The notes under the pieces were generated by a model. The model made no database searches. It was not told the origin of the DNA and saw only the letters and a program-made list of their open reading frames with translations. 64,000 nucleotides of DNA from Qipengyuania sp. YIM B01966 (GTDB lineage Bacteria > Pseudomonadota > Alphaproteobacteria > Sphingomonadales > Sphingomonadaceae), in contig NZ_JADMNM010000010.1 of NCBI RefSeq assembly GCF_016461955.1, positions 1 to 64,000 of the forward strand, read 5' to 3'. A program made the position numbers and the translations under genes. Below, piece after piece: positions 42,083 through 51,039 of this stretch. The stretch's first letter is position 1. Every line of letters begins with the position of its first letter.

Positions 42083-44445
42083 CAGGGCGTGTCTCGTTCG
42101 TCCGCGGCGAGCCGCCGCCGGCGCCGATCCGCGTCCTGTTCGTATTCGCCTGGTTGGTGGTGGGCGGCGAAGAGACCGAAGTCCGTCTGTTGGCAGAAGG
42201 GCTCGATCCGGCGCGCTTTGTGATCGATGTGGTCGCCTGCTTTCGCAAGCCCGGCATGCCCGAGCAGACGCACGACCAATTGCGGGCAGCCGGCGTCAAC
42301 GTAGATACTACGCCCTATCACCTCGATTTCGAAGGAACGGTCACCTACCTCGCCTCGAAACTGCCGGCGTACGATGTGGTCGTCTCATGCCAGAACGTGG
42401 CTGACATCTACCCGGCGCTAGAACGGTTGCACTACCGCCCGCCGCTGATCGAACATGGCGGGCTGGTGTCAGAAGCATTGGCTGGCCCTAAACATTTCAC
42501 CAACCGCTATGTCGGGGTGTGCGAAACGATCCGCGAGGCCGCTTCCAGCAAGATGCCCGGGCGCGAGCACCATGCGCTCAAGATACCGTCAATGGTCGAT
42601 ATGCGTGCCTTCGATCCGGCGCACCGTATACCGACCCGTGCAGCGCTGGGTATCGCCTCAGACGGTGTGCTCGTCGGTTGGGTCGGCCGGCTCGATGCCA
42701 AGAAACGGGTCGAGGATTTCATCGACGCCGCCGCGCTGGTCGCCCGCACCGATCCCCGCACGCATTTCGTGATCATAGGCGGCCCCGATGCGTTCATGCC
42801 CGAATATGCCGATGCATTGTACGCTCGGGCGCGCGAGGCAGGCCTCGATGGTCGGCTTCAGTTCCTCGGCGACCGGCAGGACATCCCGCAGCTACTCGCT
42901 GCCCTCGACATCTTCGTCTGGCTGTCGCGCGGCGAAGGGATGCCGCACGTCATCGCCGAAGCGGGCGCCGCCGCACTGCCGGTGATTGCCACGCCCGACA
43001 ATGGCGCGCTCGAACAGATTGCCGACCAGGTGTCGGGCCTGTTCGTCCCGCACGAGGATCCGCCCCGGGTGGCGGCGGCGATAACCCGGTTGGCGCGCGA
43101 TGAAGCCCTGCGCCAAAGGCTGGGCCGCGCCTTGCATGCAAAAGTGGCCAGCGTTTACGCCACCGAGGCCGTCCTGCCGCAATGGTCGGCCCTGCTGGCC
43201 GAAGTTGCCGCCGAACGCGAGCTGACCCAGGCGCCACCCTTGTTTGGTTCGCCGATCCTGGGCGGCTTCGAATGTTCCTCCCACCGGCGGGCGCATGATC
43301 GGCAGCGGCGCGACATGATTGCGCTGAGCGCGCATGACACAAACGCTGTCGCGCATTATCGGGCTGTTTCACGGCTGGGGATCACCACCGTTCGCGACGG
43401 GCTGCGCTGGCACCTTATCGAACAGACGCCCGGGCACTACGATTGGAGCAGCATCGCCCAACAATTGGCTGCCGCGCGCGCGACCGGGACCACGGTCATC
43501 TGGGATCTGATGCATTATGGTTATCCTGAGGATCTCGATCCTCTGGGCACCGACTTCGTCAACCGGTTCACCGATTTTGCCGTGGCAGCTGCAGATCGGA
43601 TCGCACGCGACAGCGACGGGCCGATGCTGCTGTGCCCGATCAACGAAATCAGTTTTTTCGCGTGGGCGGGCGGTGACGTCGCCTACCTCAATCCCTTCGC
43701 CCGTGAGCGGGGCCACGAATTCAAGGTGCAATTGGCGCGGGCGACGATCGAGGCGACCCGGGCAATTCGAGCGGCACATCCGGCGACCCGCTTCTTCACT
43801 TGCGAGCCGATGATCCACATCATGGCACATGCAGACCAGCCCCATGCCATTCCGCGCGCCGAGGAGCATCGGCTGGCACAATTCCAGGCGTTCGACATGC
43901 TGACCGGCGAGCAGTGGCCGCAGCTTGACGGGTCGCCTGATCTGCTCGACGTTGTCGGGGTCAATTTCTATCACAATAATCAATGGGTCCATGGCGAGCA
44001 GCCGATGGCGTGGACCGATCCGCGGCGCCGGCGGCTGCGCGACCTCCTCGCCGAAGTCTATGCCCGCTATGGCCGACCATTGATGATCTCCGAGACGGGG
44101 ATCGAAGGCGACGAGCGCAGCGCCTGGATCAATTATATCGGCGAGGAGGTCGCGGCCGCCATCGCGCGCGGGATCCCGGTGGAGGGGATTTGTCTCTATC
44201 CGGTGCTTGGCCATGTGGGATGGGATGACGAGCGCTATTGCCCCAATGGCCCGATTGATGTCGATCGACAGGGCAATCTAGCCATCCATGCGCCGTCGGC
44301 CGAGGCGATTGCCAAAGCCCTCGGCCTGATCAAGAACGCGCGCGCCGAATTGCTCGACGCCGGGGTGGGGGATCGAACGTCTCACGAAAAATCGAGCACG
44401 CGCGCGAATGCGACAACCTGGTCGGCAAATCACGCCAGCCACTAG
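42079..44445 (+). CDS. Fusion: GT4 glycosyltransferase + clan-A glycoside hydrolase-like domain
   Basis: A 788-residue fusion. Residues 1-387 are a GT4 transferase (VLFVFAWLVVGGEETEVRLL, VGWVGRLDAKKRVEDFIDAA, RGEGMPHVIAEAGAAALPVIA). Residues 388 to about 760 resemble family GH1/GH5-like TIM-barrel hydrolases: GITTVRDGLRWHLIEQTPG, acid/base E523 in CPINEISFF, VGVNFYHNNQWV and nucleophile E672 in LMISETGIEGDE. The 149-residue spacing of the two Glu fits clan GH-A retaining enzymes. With no signal peptide, the hydrolase half must act in the cytoplasm, perhaps by transglycosylation or as an editing step. The last 35 residues are disordered. It is the end of the operon. Confidence 0.87.
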   Translation: MTGRVSFVRGEPPPAPIRVLFVFAWLVVGGEETEVRLLAEGLDPARFVIDVVACFRKPGMPEQTHDQLRAAGVNVDTTPYHLDFEGTVTYLASKLPAYDVVVSCQNVADIYPALERLHYRPPLIEHGGLVSEALAGPKHFTNRYVGVCETIREAASSKMPGREHHALKIPSMVDMRAFDPAHRIPTRAALGIASDGVLVGWVGRLDAKKRVEDFIDAAALVARTDPRTHFVIIGGPDAFMPEYADALYARAREAGLDGRLQFLGDRQDIPQLLAALDIFVWLSRGEGMPHVIAEAGAAALPVIATPDNGALEQIADQVSGLFVPHEDPPRVAAAITRLARDEALRQRLGRALHAKVASVYATEAVLPQWSALLAEVAAERELTQAPPLFGSPILGGFECSSHRRAHDRQRRDMIALSAHDTNAVAHYRAVSRLGITTVRDGLRWHLIEQTPGHYDWSSIAQQLAAARATGTTVIWDLMHYGYPEDLDPLGTDFVNRFTDFAVAAADRIARDSDGPMLLCPINEISFFAWAGGDVAYLNPFARERGHEFKVQLARATIEATRAIRAAHPATRFFTCEPMIHIMAHADQPHAIPRAEEHRLAQFQAFDMLTGEQWPQLDGSPDLLDVVGVNFYHNNQWVHGEQPMAWTDPRRRRLRDLLAEVYARYGRPLMISETGIEGDERSAWINYIGEEVAAAIARGIPVEGICLYPVLGHVGWDDERYCPNGPIDVDRQGNLAIHAPSAEAIAKALGLIKNARAELLDAGVGDRTSHEKSSTRANATTWSANHASH

Positions 44446-44732
44446 TCACGCGTGCCGGTGGCGGACGTCTGGCGAAAAGGGCGATCTACTCATTCTGCTT
44501 GCCTGCCTCCCGTTCGGCGAATTACTCATCATCACTGCACGGGTCACCGACCGGCGGCGCTTATGACCGGGCTCCCGCCGGCGGCGGCGGCACGGGTCAA
44601 GCGTTTCGGCGGAAGCTACCTTATCCGCGCCGCCGAGTATGCAGAGGTCAGACACCTGTGCAAGGGTTGGGTGCACTGCCAGTATTATCTGTGAATAGGT
44701 TTTTCCCAACAAGCTGAGCAAGAGCCAGTAAT
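44446..44732. other. Non-coding stretch after the glycosyltransferase operon
   Basis: About 290 bases between the end of the operon and the tRNA-Leu. Short open frames occur on both strands but none has a ribosome-binding site, codon bias or recognisable motif. No strong terminator hairpin with a T-tract was found; the sequence is of mixed GC content. Confidence 0.5.
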
Positions 44733-44818
44733 GGTGCGGTCGAGAAGACTCGAACTTCCACGGGCTTTCGCCCACAACGACCTCAACGTTGCGCGTCTAC
44801 CAGTTCCGCCACGACCGC
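44733..44818 (-). tRNA. tRNA-Leu (anticodon GAG)
   Basis: On the reverse strand: acceptor GCGGTCG with CGACCGC, D arm GGCGGAACTGGTAGACGC, anticodon stem CAACG/CGTTG with loop TTGAGGT (anticodon GAG), a long variable arm GGGCGAAAGCCC type typical of class II tRNA, T arm AGTTCGAGTCT and encoded CCA at 44735-44733. It decodes CTC and CTT. Length 86 bases with CCA. Confidence 0.96.
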
Positions 44819-44961
44819 ACAGTCATCAGGTCGGCCAGGGCGGACCTGCGGGGTAGGCGCGCGCCTCTAGCAAAGGGGCTGGCGCCGGGCAAGGGGAACA
44901 TTGGCCCGGTCGGGGACAGGTGTTTTCCCGCATTTACCAGATGGTTCACCGCGCGCTAACC

Positions 44962-45192
44962 ATGCGCATGACCCCTGCCGCCGTATTCCTGCTGCTTGCC
45001 GTCAGTGGTTCCGCACCGTTGGTGCCTGATGCCACGGTGCGCCCGGCTGCACGGGCGGAGGCGCGCGCCAGCGTTCGCGTGCTGCCAACGCGCCGAGTGC
45101 GCGAGATCGTCATGCGTGCTGACACGCAGCCCGGCCCCGAGGTCACCGTGCGCCGCGATGCGGCCGGCACGGTGTGGGCCGAGTTCAGCTGA
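44962..45192 (+). CDS. Small secreted hypothetical protein
   Basis: About 76 residues. The N-terminus MRMTPAAVFLLLAVSGSAPL is a signal-peptide-like hydrophobic stretch, followed by an Arg/Ala-rich part and a C-terminal strand VTVRRDAAGTVWAEFS. In-frame starts also exist at 44941 (ATG) and 44920 (GTG, with GGGGACAG just before it); the signal-peptide argument favours 44962. No family recognised. Convergent with the zinc-ribbon gene 9 bases away. Confidence 0.5.
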   Translation: MRMTPAAVFLLLAVSGSAPLVPDATVRPAARAEARASVRVLPTRRVREIVMRADTQPGPEVTVRRDAAGTVWAEFS

Positions 45193-45201
45193 GGACGCGC
45201 G

Positions 45202-45948
45202 TCAGTCGGGTTTCCAGCCGAATTCCGCGACCCGCGCCGAGCGCGGAACATCGGTCACCGCCTCGTTGATCGCCACCGTCTCCCCCGGGGCGAGCGTCGC
45301 CTGCGGGGGCGCAACCTCCCAGGTATAGACGATCCGTTCCTGGCCATCGCGCAGGACGATCAGGATCGGCGGGATCGAGCGGGTTTCGCGCCCGGTATTT
45401 GTGATCGTCCCGCTCGCACCGAAAAACTCCACCCCGCTTGGCAGGGTGCGGCGATCCTGCTGGTCGCCGGGAAATTCGAGCAGCAAATCGGGTTGCTGCG
45501 CGCCGAAAGTAGGACGCGCGACCGGCACCCAGTCGGGCAAGCCGAACCAACTGGTGGCGGCGATCGTGCCGATGGCGACCAACGCGAACAGGGATGCTGC
45601 CAGCGTCCACATCCGGGCCGGGTTGCGGCGAGCGCGGAAGAGTGGCGCGTGATCGAAGGGCGAGGTGTCCGGCTCGTCGACCGGACTTGGCGGGGGCATC
45701 GCGGCCGCCGCCGGTCGTTCGAACGCAGGCATCGGCGCAGGCGCTGGCACGGGCCCCGCAGCCGTCTCAACGGCGGGCGGCGGAGCAACGGCGAGCGGCG
45801 GCGCCTGCTCAACGGCCGCCGGCTGCTCGGGCCCATCCTGGAACCACGAGTGCCGGCATTTCGCGCAGCGCACCGTCCGGCCCTGCGCGCCCACGGCGCT
45901 GTCGGGCACGACATAGCGTGTCGAACAGGCGGGGCAGGCGATGATCAT
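45202..45948 (-). CDS. MJ0042-type zinc-ribbon membrane protein with DUF3426-like domain
   Basis: A 248-residue protein. The N-terminal zinc ribbon has C5-P-A-C8 and C28-A-K-C31 (the MJ0042 pattern, also seen in PilY/FimT-region proteins). A proline-rich linker (40-105) leads to one membrane helix at about 114-136 and a periplasmic domain of DUF3426 type (FGASGTITNTGRETRSIPPI, LAPGETVAINEAV). It is divergent from ftsE, an arrangement common in alphaproteobacteria. Function unknown, possibly linked to the cell envelope. Confidence 0.88.
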   Translation of the reverse strand: MIIACPACSTRYVVPDSAVGAQGRTVRCAKCRHSWFQDGPEQPAAVEQAPPLAVAPPPAVETAAGPVPAPAPMPAFERPAAAAMPPPSPVDEPDTSPFDHAPLFRARRNPARMWTLAASLFALVAIGTIAATSWFGLPDWVPVARPTFGAQQPDLLLEFPGDQQDRRTLPSGVEFFGASGTITNTGRETRSIPPILIVLRDGQERIVYTWEVAPPQATLAPGETVAINEAVTDVPRSARVAEFGWKPD

Positions 45949-46099
45949 GTCCTTGCTTTACGCAAACCCCCCTGCCCGACAAGGCTCGCGGTCGGTGACA
46001 TGGCCCGGCAACGCCTTTTTTCCACATCGCAGCGCGGCTATAGGACGCGCCGATCATGCGCCTTACACCCCGATCCCGCTTAGCCTTGGCGCGCCATCG

Positions 46100-46831
46100 A
46101 TGACCGGCGCGAGCGACATCGTGACGTTCGATAATGTTGGGCTGCGTTACGGCAGCGAGCGCGAGGTGCTGAGCAACGTTTCCTTCACGCTTTATCCGGG
46201 CAGCTTTTACTTCCTCACCGGGGCAAGCGGGGCGGGCAAGACGTCGCTGCTGCGGCTGCTCTATCTGGCGCAGCGGCCGTCGCGCGGGGCGATCCGCATG
46301 TTCGGCGAGGATATCATTACCATGCCGCGCGCGCGCCTGCCGGGGTTCCGCCGGCGGCTGGGCGTGGTGTTTCAGGATTTCCGCCTGATCCCGCACCTGT
46401 CGGCCTACGATAATGTTGCGCTGCCACTGCGCATCTCGGGCGTTGCCGAAAGTGAGATCTCCAAGCCGGTCGCCGATATGCTCGAGTGGGTGGGCCTGAC
46501 CCACCGTGCCGAAGCGCGTCCGGCGAGCCTGTCAGGCGGCGAACAGCAGCGCGTGGCGATCGCGCGGGCAGTGATCGGCCGGCCCGAATTGCTGGTCGCG
46601 GACGAGCCCACCGGCAATGTCGATCCCGACATGGCCCTGAAGCTTCTGCGGCTCTTCGAGGCGCTCAACCGGCTGGGCACCACCATCGTCGTGGCGACAC
46701 ACGACGTCCATCTGCTGCGCAAGGTGCCAGATTCGCTGATCATGCGGCTCGACCGGGGCACTTTGTCCGACCCGACCGGGGCGCTGCGGTACCCCCCGCG
46801 CCCTGCGCCGAGCGAAGAAGCCGGCGCATGA
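46100..46831 (+). CDS. ftsE: Cell division ATP-binding protein FtsE
   Basis: A 243-residue ABC ATPase that works with FtsX at the division septum to control peptidoglycan hydrolases. Walker A GASGAGKTSLL, Q-loop VFQDFRLIPHLSAYDNVALPL, signature LSGGEQQRVAIARAV and Walker B LLVADEPTGNVD are intact. ATG 46100 is chosen as it starts just before VTFDNVGLRYG; the longer frame to 45941 crosses the divergent promoter region. Overlaps ftsX by 4 bases. Confidence 0.95.
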   Translation: MTGASDIVTFDNVGLRYGSEREVLSNVSFTLYPGSFYFLTGASGAGKTSLLRLLYLAQRPSRGAIRMFGEDIITMPRARLPGFRRRLGVVFQDFRLIPHLSAYDNVALPLRISGVAESEISKPVADMLEWVGLTHRAEARPASLSGGEQQRVAIARAVIGRPELLVADEPTGNVDPDMALKLLRLFEALNRLGTTIVVATHDVHLLRKVPDSLIMRLDRGTLSDPTGALRYPPRPAPSEEAGA

Positions 46832-47730
46832 GAAGCTGGCGCACCCATCTGCCCGGCCCGCGCGCCGATGCGCTCCTGCCGCAGGCGCGGCTGGCGGGGC
46901 CGATGCCGTGGGTGATCGCGATCATGGTCACGCTGACGGTGATCGCGGTCGCCGGCGGGTTGGCGTTGAGCAATATAGTTCAGCAGGCGCGCAGCGACCT
47001 TGCCGGCGGGCTCACTGTCCAGATCGTCAATGCGGACCCGGTGGGCCGCGCGCGCGACGCGGAGAGCGCCCGCCGAGCGCTGGTGACCGACCCTGCCGTG
47101 CGCTCGGTCCGCGCGATCCCGCAGGCCGAGATCGAGGCGCTGCTCGAACCGTGGCTGGGCGATCATGTCGGGGAACAGGGCGTGCCGGTGCCGGCGATGA
47201 TCGACGTCCGGCTGAACAGGGATGCCTCGCCCGAACAGCTTGCCCATCTGCGCGCCAGCCTCGCGCCGATCGCCCCGAGTGCGCGGATTGACGCGCAGTC
47301 GAGCTGGCTGCGGCCGGTCTTCTCGGCCATCGTCTCGCTGCGGCTGGCGGCCTTGCTGCTGGTCATTCTGCTGGCCGCATCGGGCGCGGCGGCGGTGGTG
47401 CTCGCCGTGCGCAGCGCGCTCGGCGCCAATCGCGACACGATCGAAATCGTTCACCTGCTGGGCGGTAACGATCGCCAGATCGCCCGCCTGTTCCAGCGTT
47501 CGGTGGGCGTCGACGCGCTGTTGGGGGGCCTGGCCGGGCTCGCTCTGGGTAGCGGCGCGGTCCTGCTGCTGGGCCGGCGGTTCGGCGAGCTGCAATCCGG
47601 GCTGGTCAGTGGCGGCGGCCTCTCCCTGTCCGACTGGATCGTGATCGCCAGCGTGCCGCTGATCGGGCTCGCGCTGGCGCTGGTGACCGCGCGGGTTACC
47701 GTGCTGCGCGGTCTGGGGCGGGTGCTGTGA
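46828..47730 (+). CDS. ftsX: Cell division permease-like protein FtsX
   Basis: A 300-residue protein with the FtsX topology: one helix near residues 25-50, a periplasmic domain (about 55-170) and three further helices (about 175-295) with FsAIVSLRLAALLLVILLA and IEIVHLLGGNDRQIARLFQRS, the latter being a strong FtsX motif. ATGA overlap with ftsE. It lacks a transport role; it transmits ATP hydrolysis to amidase activators in the periplasm. Confidence 0.93.
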   Translation: MRSWRTHLPGPRADALLPQARLAGPMPWVIAIMVTLTVIAVAGGLALSNIVQQARSDLAGGLTVQIVNADPVGRARDAESARRALVTDPAVRSVRAIPQAEIEALLEPWLGDHVGEQGVPVPAMIDVRLNRDASPEQLAHLRASLAPIAPSARIDAQSSWLRPVFSAIVSLRLAALLLVILLAASGAAAVVLAVRSALGANRDTIEIVHLLGGNDRQIARLFQRSVGVDALLGGLAGLALGSGAVLLLGRRFGELQSGLVSGGGLSLSDWIVIASVPLIGLALALVTARVTVLRGLGRVL

Positions 47731-48263
47731 TACGCCGCTTCGCCGCCGCGATCGCGCTGGTCTGGGCGCTCGGGTTCCTGTGGTTCGTGACCGCGCTTCC
47801 GCAGCCTGCAGCCGCGGTGAAGACCGATGCGGTGATCGTCCCGACCGGCGGCAGCGGCAGAATCGCGCGCGGGCTCGACGTGCTTGACGCCGGGCAAGCG
47901 CGCATGATGCTGGTCTCGGGCGTTGATCGCGAAGTCAGGCCCGAAGAATTTGCCGCGGAGTTCAACGTGCCGCCGGCAACGATGGAATGCTGCGTCACGC
48001 TCGGCTTCGCGGCGGTCGATACGCGCAGCAACGCCGCCGAAACCGCCGACTGGGTGCGCGAACAGGGCCTGCGCAGTCTGCGGCTGGTGACGACCGACTG
48101 GCATATGCGCCGCGCCCGGGCCGAGCTGGAGCGCACTCTCCCGGCCCATGTGTCGATCGTCGAGGATGCGGTCAGGTCCGAACCGTCGCTGAGGACCTTG
48201 TTTCTTGAGTATCACAAGCTGATCGCCAGCCGGCTGGCGGCGGTGGCGGGCGATGTGCTGTGA
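47727..48263 (+). CDS. YdcF/ElyC family protein (DUF218)
   Basis: A 178-residue protein with an N-terminal membrane anchor (residues 4-24) and the DUF218 fold: DAVIVPTGGSGRIARGLDVL, MMLVSGVDREV, TRSNAAETADWVREQG and LRLVTTDWHMRRARAELER. The family includes envelope-biogenesis factor ElyC. GTG at 47727 overlaps ftsX; 4-base overlap with plsC. Likely part of the ftsEX-plsC envelope operon. Confidence 0.88.
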   Translation: MIRRFAAAIALVWALGFLWFVTALPQPAAAVKTDAVIVPTGGSGRIARGLDVLDAGQARMMLVSGVDREVRPEEFAAEFNVPPATMECCVTLGFAAVDTRSNAAETADWVREQGLRSLRLVTTDWHMRRARAELERTLPAHVSIVEDAVRSEPSLRTLFLEYHKLIASRLAAVAGDVL

Positions 48264-48943
48264 TCGCGCTGCGCAATTTGGCTTTCTATGTCGCTTTCTA
48301 CAGCGGATCGGCGGTGCTGGTGCCGTTTGCCGGACTGATGGGCACGATCCACGCCCCATGGGCGCGCGGGCCAATCCAGGCGTGGTCGAACTGGCATCGC
48401 TGGTGCGTGACACGCCTGCTCGGCATCGCGGTCCGCACCGAGGGGGTTAACCCGGGAATCCCGGCGCTCTATGCGATCAAGCACGAAAGCTTTTTCGAGG
48501 CGATAGACGCGCCAGTTCTGCTCGACCGCCCGGTTCCCTTCGCCAAGGCCGAACTGTTCCGAATTCCCGGCTGGGCAGCAGCATCGAGTGCCTGGGGCGC
48601 GGTTGCGGTCGAACGCGAACAGGGCGCTAAGATGCTGCGCCAGATGGTCGGGCAGGCACGCAGCTATGCCGCTGAAGGCCGACAATTGGTGATCTTCCCG
48701 GAAGGCACCCGAGTGCCCCACGGGGGCCCCGCGCCGCTGCAGGCAGGCTTTGCCGGACTCTACAAGATGCTCGGTCTGCCGGTGGTGCCAGTAGCGGTCG
48801 ATAGCGGCCCGCTCTATCACCGGCGGTGGAAGCGCCCCGGGACGATCACGTATCGGTTCGGCGAGATTATCGCACCGGGCCTGCCGCGCGAAGAAATGGA
48901 GCGCAGGGTCGGCGAGGCGCTCAACGCGCTCAATCCGGGCTGA
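48260..48943 (+). CDS. plsC: 1-acylglycerol-3-phosphate O-acyltransferase (PlsC-like)
   Basis: A 227-residue membrane acyltransferase that makes phosphatidic acid. The catalytic motif reads H-E-S-F-F-E (H-x4-E, the variant common in proteobacterial PlsC in place of H-x4-D), and the substrate motif is FPEGTRVPHG. N-terminal hydrophobic helix at about 6-30. It is the last gene of the ftsE-ftsX-ydcF-plsC run and converges with tyrC. Confidence 0.9.
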   Translation: MIALRNLAFYVAFYSGSAVLVPFAGLMGTIHAPWARGPIQAWSNWHRWCVTRLLGIAVRTEGVNPGIPALYAIKHESFFEAIDAPVLLDRPVPFAKAELFRIPGWAAASSAWGAVAVEREQGAKMLRQMVGQARSYAAEGRQLVIFPEGTRVPHGGPAPLQAGFAGLYKMLGLPVVPVAVDSGPLYHRRWKRPGTITYRFGEIIAPGLPREEMERRVGEALNALNPG

Positions 48944-48958
48944 CCGTCACTTCTGCTA

Positions 48959-49864
48959 TCAATGGTCAGATCGCCCGAAATCGGGCCGAGCATCGTCCTG
49001 CCCCTGTTCGATCACCTGCCGGCGGATCGCGCGGGTGCGAGTAAACAGGTCGAACAGCGCATCGCCGTCACCATTGCGGATCGCCCGCTGCAAGGCGGTG
49101 AGATCCTCGGTAAAGCGGCCGAGCATTTCGAGCACCGCGCCGCGATTGGCGAGAAACACGTCGCGCCACATGGTCGGATCGCTCGCCGCGATGCGGGTGA
49201 AATCCCGGAAACCGCCGGCCGAATATTTGATTACCTCGCTCTCGGTGACCTGTTCGAGGTCGGAAGCGGTGCCGACGATTGTATAGGCGATGAGATGCGG
49301 GATGTGGCTGGTCACCGCGAGGACCAGATCGTGATGGTCGGCATCCATCACCTCGACCCGCGCGCCTAGCGCTTCCCATAAGGCGCTGAGCCGGGCGAGG
49401 CTGGCAGGATCGACCTCGGGGCCGGGGGTGAGGATGCACCAGCGGCGGCGGAACAGTTCGGCAAAGCCCGCATCCGGTCCGCTGCGCTCGGTCCCGGCCA
49501 CAGGGTGGGCGGGTATGATCTGATGCCCCGGCAGCGCCGCCGCCAGCGCGCGGGCGACTGTCCCTTTGGCTGATCCGACATCGCTGATAATCGCGTCCTC
49601 TCGCAGCGCCGGGGCAATCTCGGCCGCGACCGACGCCATGGCGCCCACAGGGACGCACAGGATGACCAGATCGGCACCTACCACGGCCTCTGCGGCACTC
49701 TCGACAACGCTTTGCGTCAAACCGCGCTGTTGAGCCCGTGCGCGGGTTGCGGGATCGGCATCATACCCGATGGTCACCGTGCCGGGCAGCGCCTCGCGCA
49801 TCGCAAGGCCGATCGAGCCGCCGAGCAGCCCGAGACCGATCAGGACGACGCGCTCGAAGCTCAT
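48959..49864 (-). CDS. tyrC: Prephenate/arogenate dehydrogenase
   Basis: A 301-residue NAD(P)-dependent dehydrogenase of tyrosine synthesis. The NAD motif is [18 protein letters not shown], then [30 protein letters not shown] and [27 protein letters not shown], all standard. No fused chorismate mutase or ACT domain. Start at 49864 (MSFERVV) overlaps the hisC stop by 4 bases; an ATG 4 codons earlier lies inside hisC. Adjacent to an aromatic/His aminotransferase, so the two probably work together. Confidence 0.94.
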   Translation of the reverse strand: MSFERVVLIGLGLLGGSIGLAMREALPGTVTIGYDADPATRARAQQRGLTQSVVESAAEAVVGADLVILCVPVGAMASVAAEIAPALREDAIISDVGSAKGTVARALAAALPGHQIIPAHPVAGTERSGPDAGFAELFRRRWCILTPGPEVDPASLARLSALWEALGARVEVMDADHHDLVLAVTSHIPHLIAYTIVGTASDLEQVTESEVIKYSAGGFRDFTRIAASDPTMWRDVFLANRGAVLEMLGRFTEDLTALQRAIRNGDGDALFDLFTRTRAIRRQVIEQGQDDARPDFGRSDH

Positions 49865-50970
49865 GGAGCCCCGCACGCCGCGGCCAGCGCGCCGGCCACC
49901 GCAGCCATATCCGCCGCGCTGCCGATGGTAATCCGCAAGGCATCAGGCAGCCCCTGACCCGGCAGATGACGCACGGCATAGCCCGCCGCATTGATCGCCG
50001 CGAGCGCGGCAGCCGCGCTCAGCCGCCCTTCAAACAGCACCAGCACGAAATTGCCCTTGCTTGGCACCGCGCGTAGCCCGTGATTGCCGAGCGCCGCGAT
50101 CGCAGCGCAAAATCGCGCCCCTTCGGCGAGATTGTGATCGCGCGATTGCTCGACAAAGGCCTGATCGGCCAGCGCCGCAACCGCCGCGAGCTGGCCGTGC
50201 GTGGTCACGTTGAACGGCCCGCGGATCGCGCCGAGCGTGGCAATCAGCGCGGGCGCCCCGGTCGCCCAGCCGATCCGTTCGCCGGCAAGCCCGTAGATCT
50301 TCGAAAAGGTTCGTGTGACCAGCACATTTTCGTGTTGCTCAGCCAGTGCGAGCCCGCCATCATCCTCGCCCGGTGCAAGATATTCGGCATAGGCCTGGTC
50401 GATCACCAGCAGCACCTCCGCCGGCAGGCCGGCGTGCAGCCGGGCCATCGCCTCTCTGTCGATCCAGGTGCCGGTCGGGTTGTTCGGATTGGCGACAAAC
50501 ACCACGCGCGTCGCCGGGGTAACGGCAGCCAGCAGCGCATCGACATCGGTGCCGTATTCGCGATCGGGCGCGATCACCGGCGTCGCCCCGCAGCGGCGCG
50601 CGGCGATATCGTAGACGGCAAAGCTGTAACGAGTGAACAGCACCTCGTCGCCCGGCCCGGCATAGGCCTGCGCCGCGAGATTGAGCAATTCATCCGATCC
50701 GGTGCCGCAGACGATGCGTTGCGGATCGATCATGTGCAACGCCCCGATGGCGGCCCGCAGCGCGGTGCTGTCGGGATCGGGATAGTGCGCCAGATCGCCC
50801 GTTGTGGACAGCGCCGCCAGCGCGACCGGGCTGGTGCCGAGCGGGTTCTCATTGGCCGACAGCTTGATCAGCGCCCGCCCGTCCGCCGCCTTGGCCGCGC
50901 CCGGCACATAGGGCGCGATGGCGGCGATCCACGGTTTGGGCGAAGGCTGGCGGTCGGGCGCGGGGGTCAT
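49861..50970 (-). CDS. hisC: Histidinol-phosphate / aromatic aminotransferase
   Basis: A 369-residue PLP enzyme. N161-P-N-N-P-T-G167 and the PLP lysine K224 in [20 protein letters not shown] are present, plus [12 protein letters not shown] near the start. hisC next to tyrC is common in alphaproteobacteria, where the enzyme may serve histidine as well as phenylalanine and tyrosine synthesis. The start at 50970 was chosen because the conserved part begins soon after. Divergent from metX with a 69-base gap that shows no SAM-II riboswitch pattern. Confidence 0.93.
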   Translation of the reverse strand: MTPAPDRQPSPKPWIAAIAPYVPGAAKAADGRALIKLSANENPLGTSPVALAALSTTGDLAHYPDPDSTALRAAIGALHMIDPQRIVCGTGSDELLNLAAQAYAGPGDEVLFTRYSFAVYDIAARRCGATPVIAPDREYGTDVDALLAAVTPATRVVFVANPNNPTGTWIDREAMARLHAGLPAEVLLVIDQAYAEYLAPGEDDGGLALAEQHENVLVTRTFSKIYGLAGERIGWATGAPALIATLGAIRGPFNVTTHGQLAAVAALADQAFVEQSRDHNLAEGARFCAAIAALGNHGLRAVPSKGNFVLVLFEGRLSAAAALAAINAAGYAVRHLPGQGLPDALRITIGSAADMAAVAGALAAACGAP

Positions 50971-51039
50971 GGCGCGCCGCGATAGCGCGGCTTGGCCGCG
51001 ATTGACAGCCTGTGCCCCCTCCCGCAATCGGGAGCCTTC

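Noticed and set aside
44446-44700. Small frames after the glycosyltransferase operon (about 44452-44717, both strands)
   Set aside because: They lack ribosome-binding sites and recognisable domains and overlap each other in several frames.
50971-51039. SAM-II riboswitch before metX
   Set aside because: The 69-base gap is very GC-rich and lacks the conserved SAM-II pseudoknot bases; no riboswitch was called.
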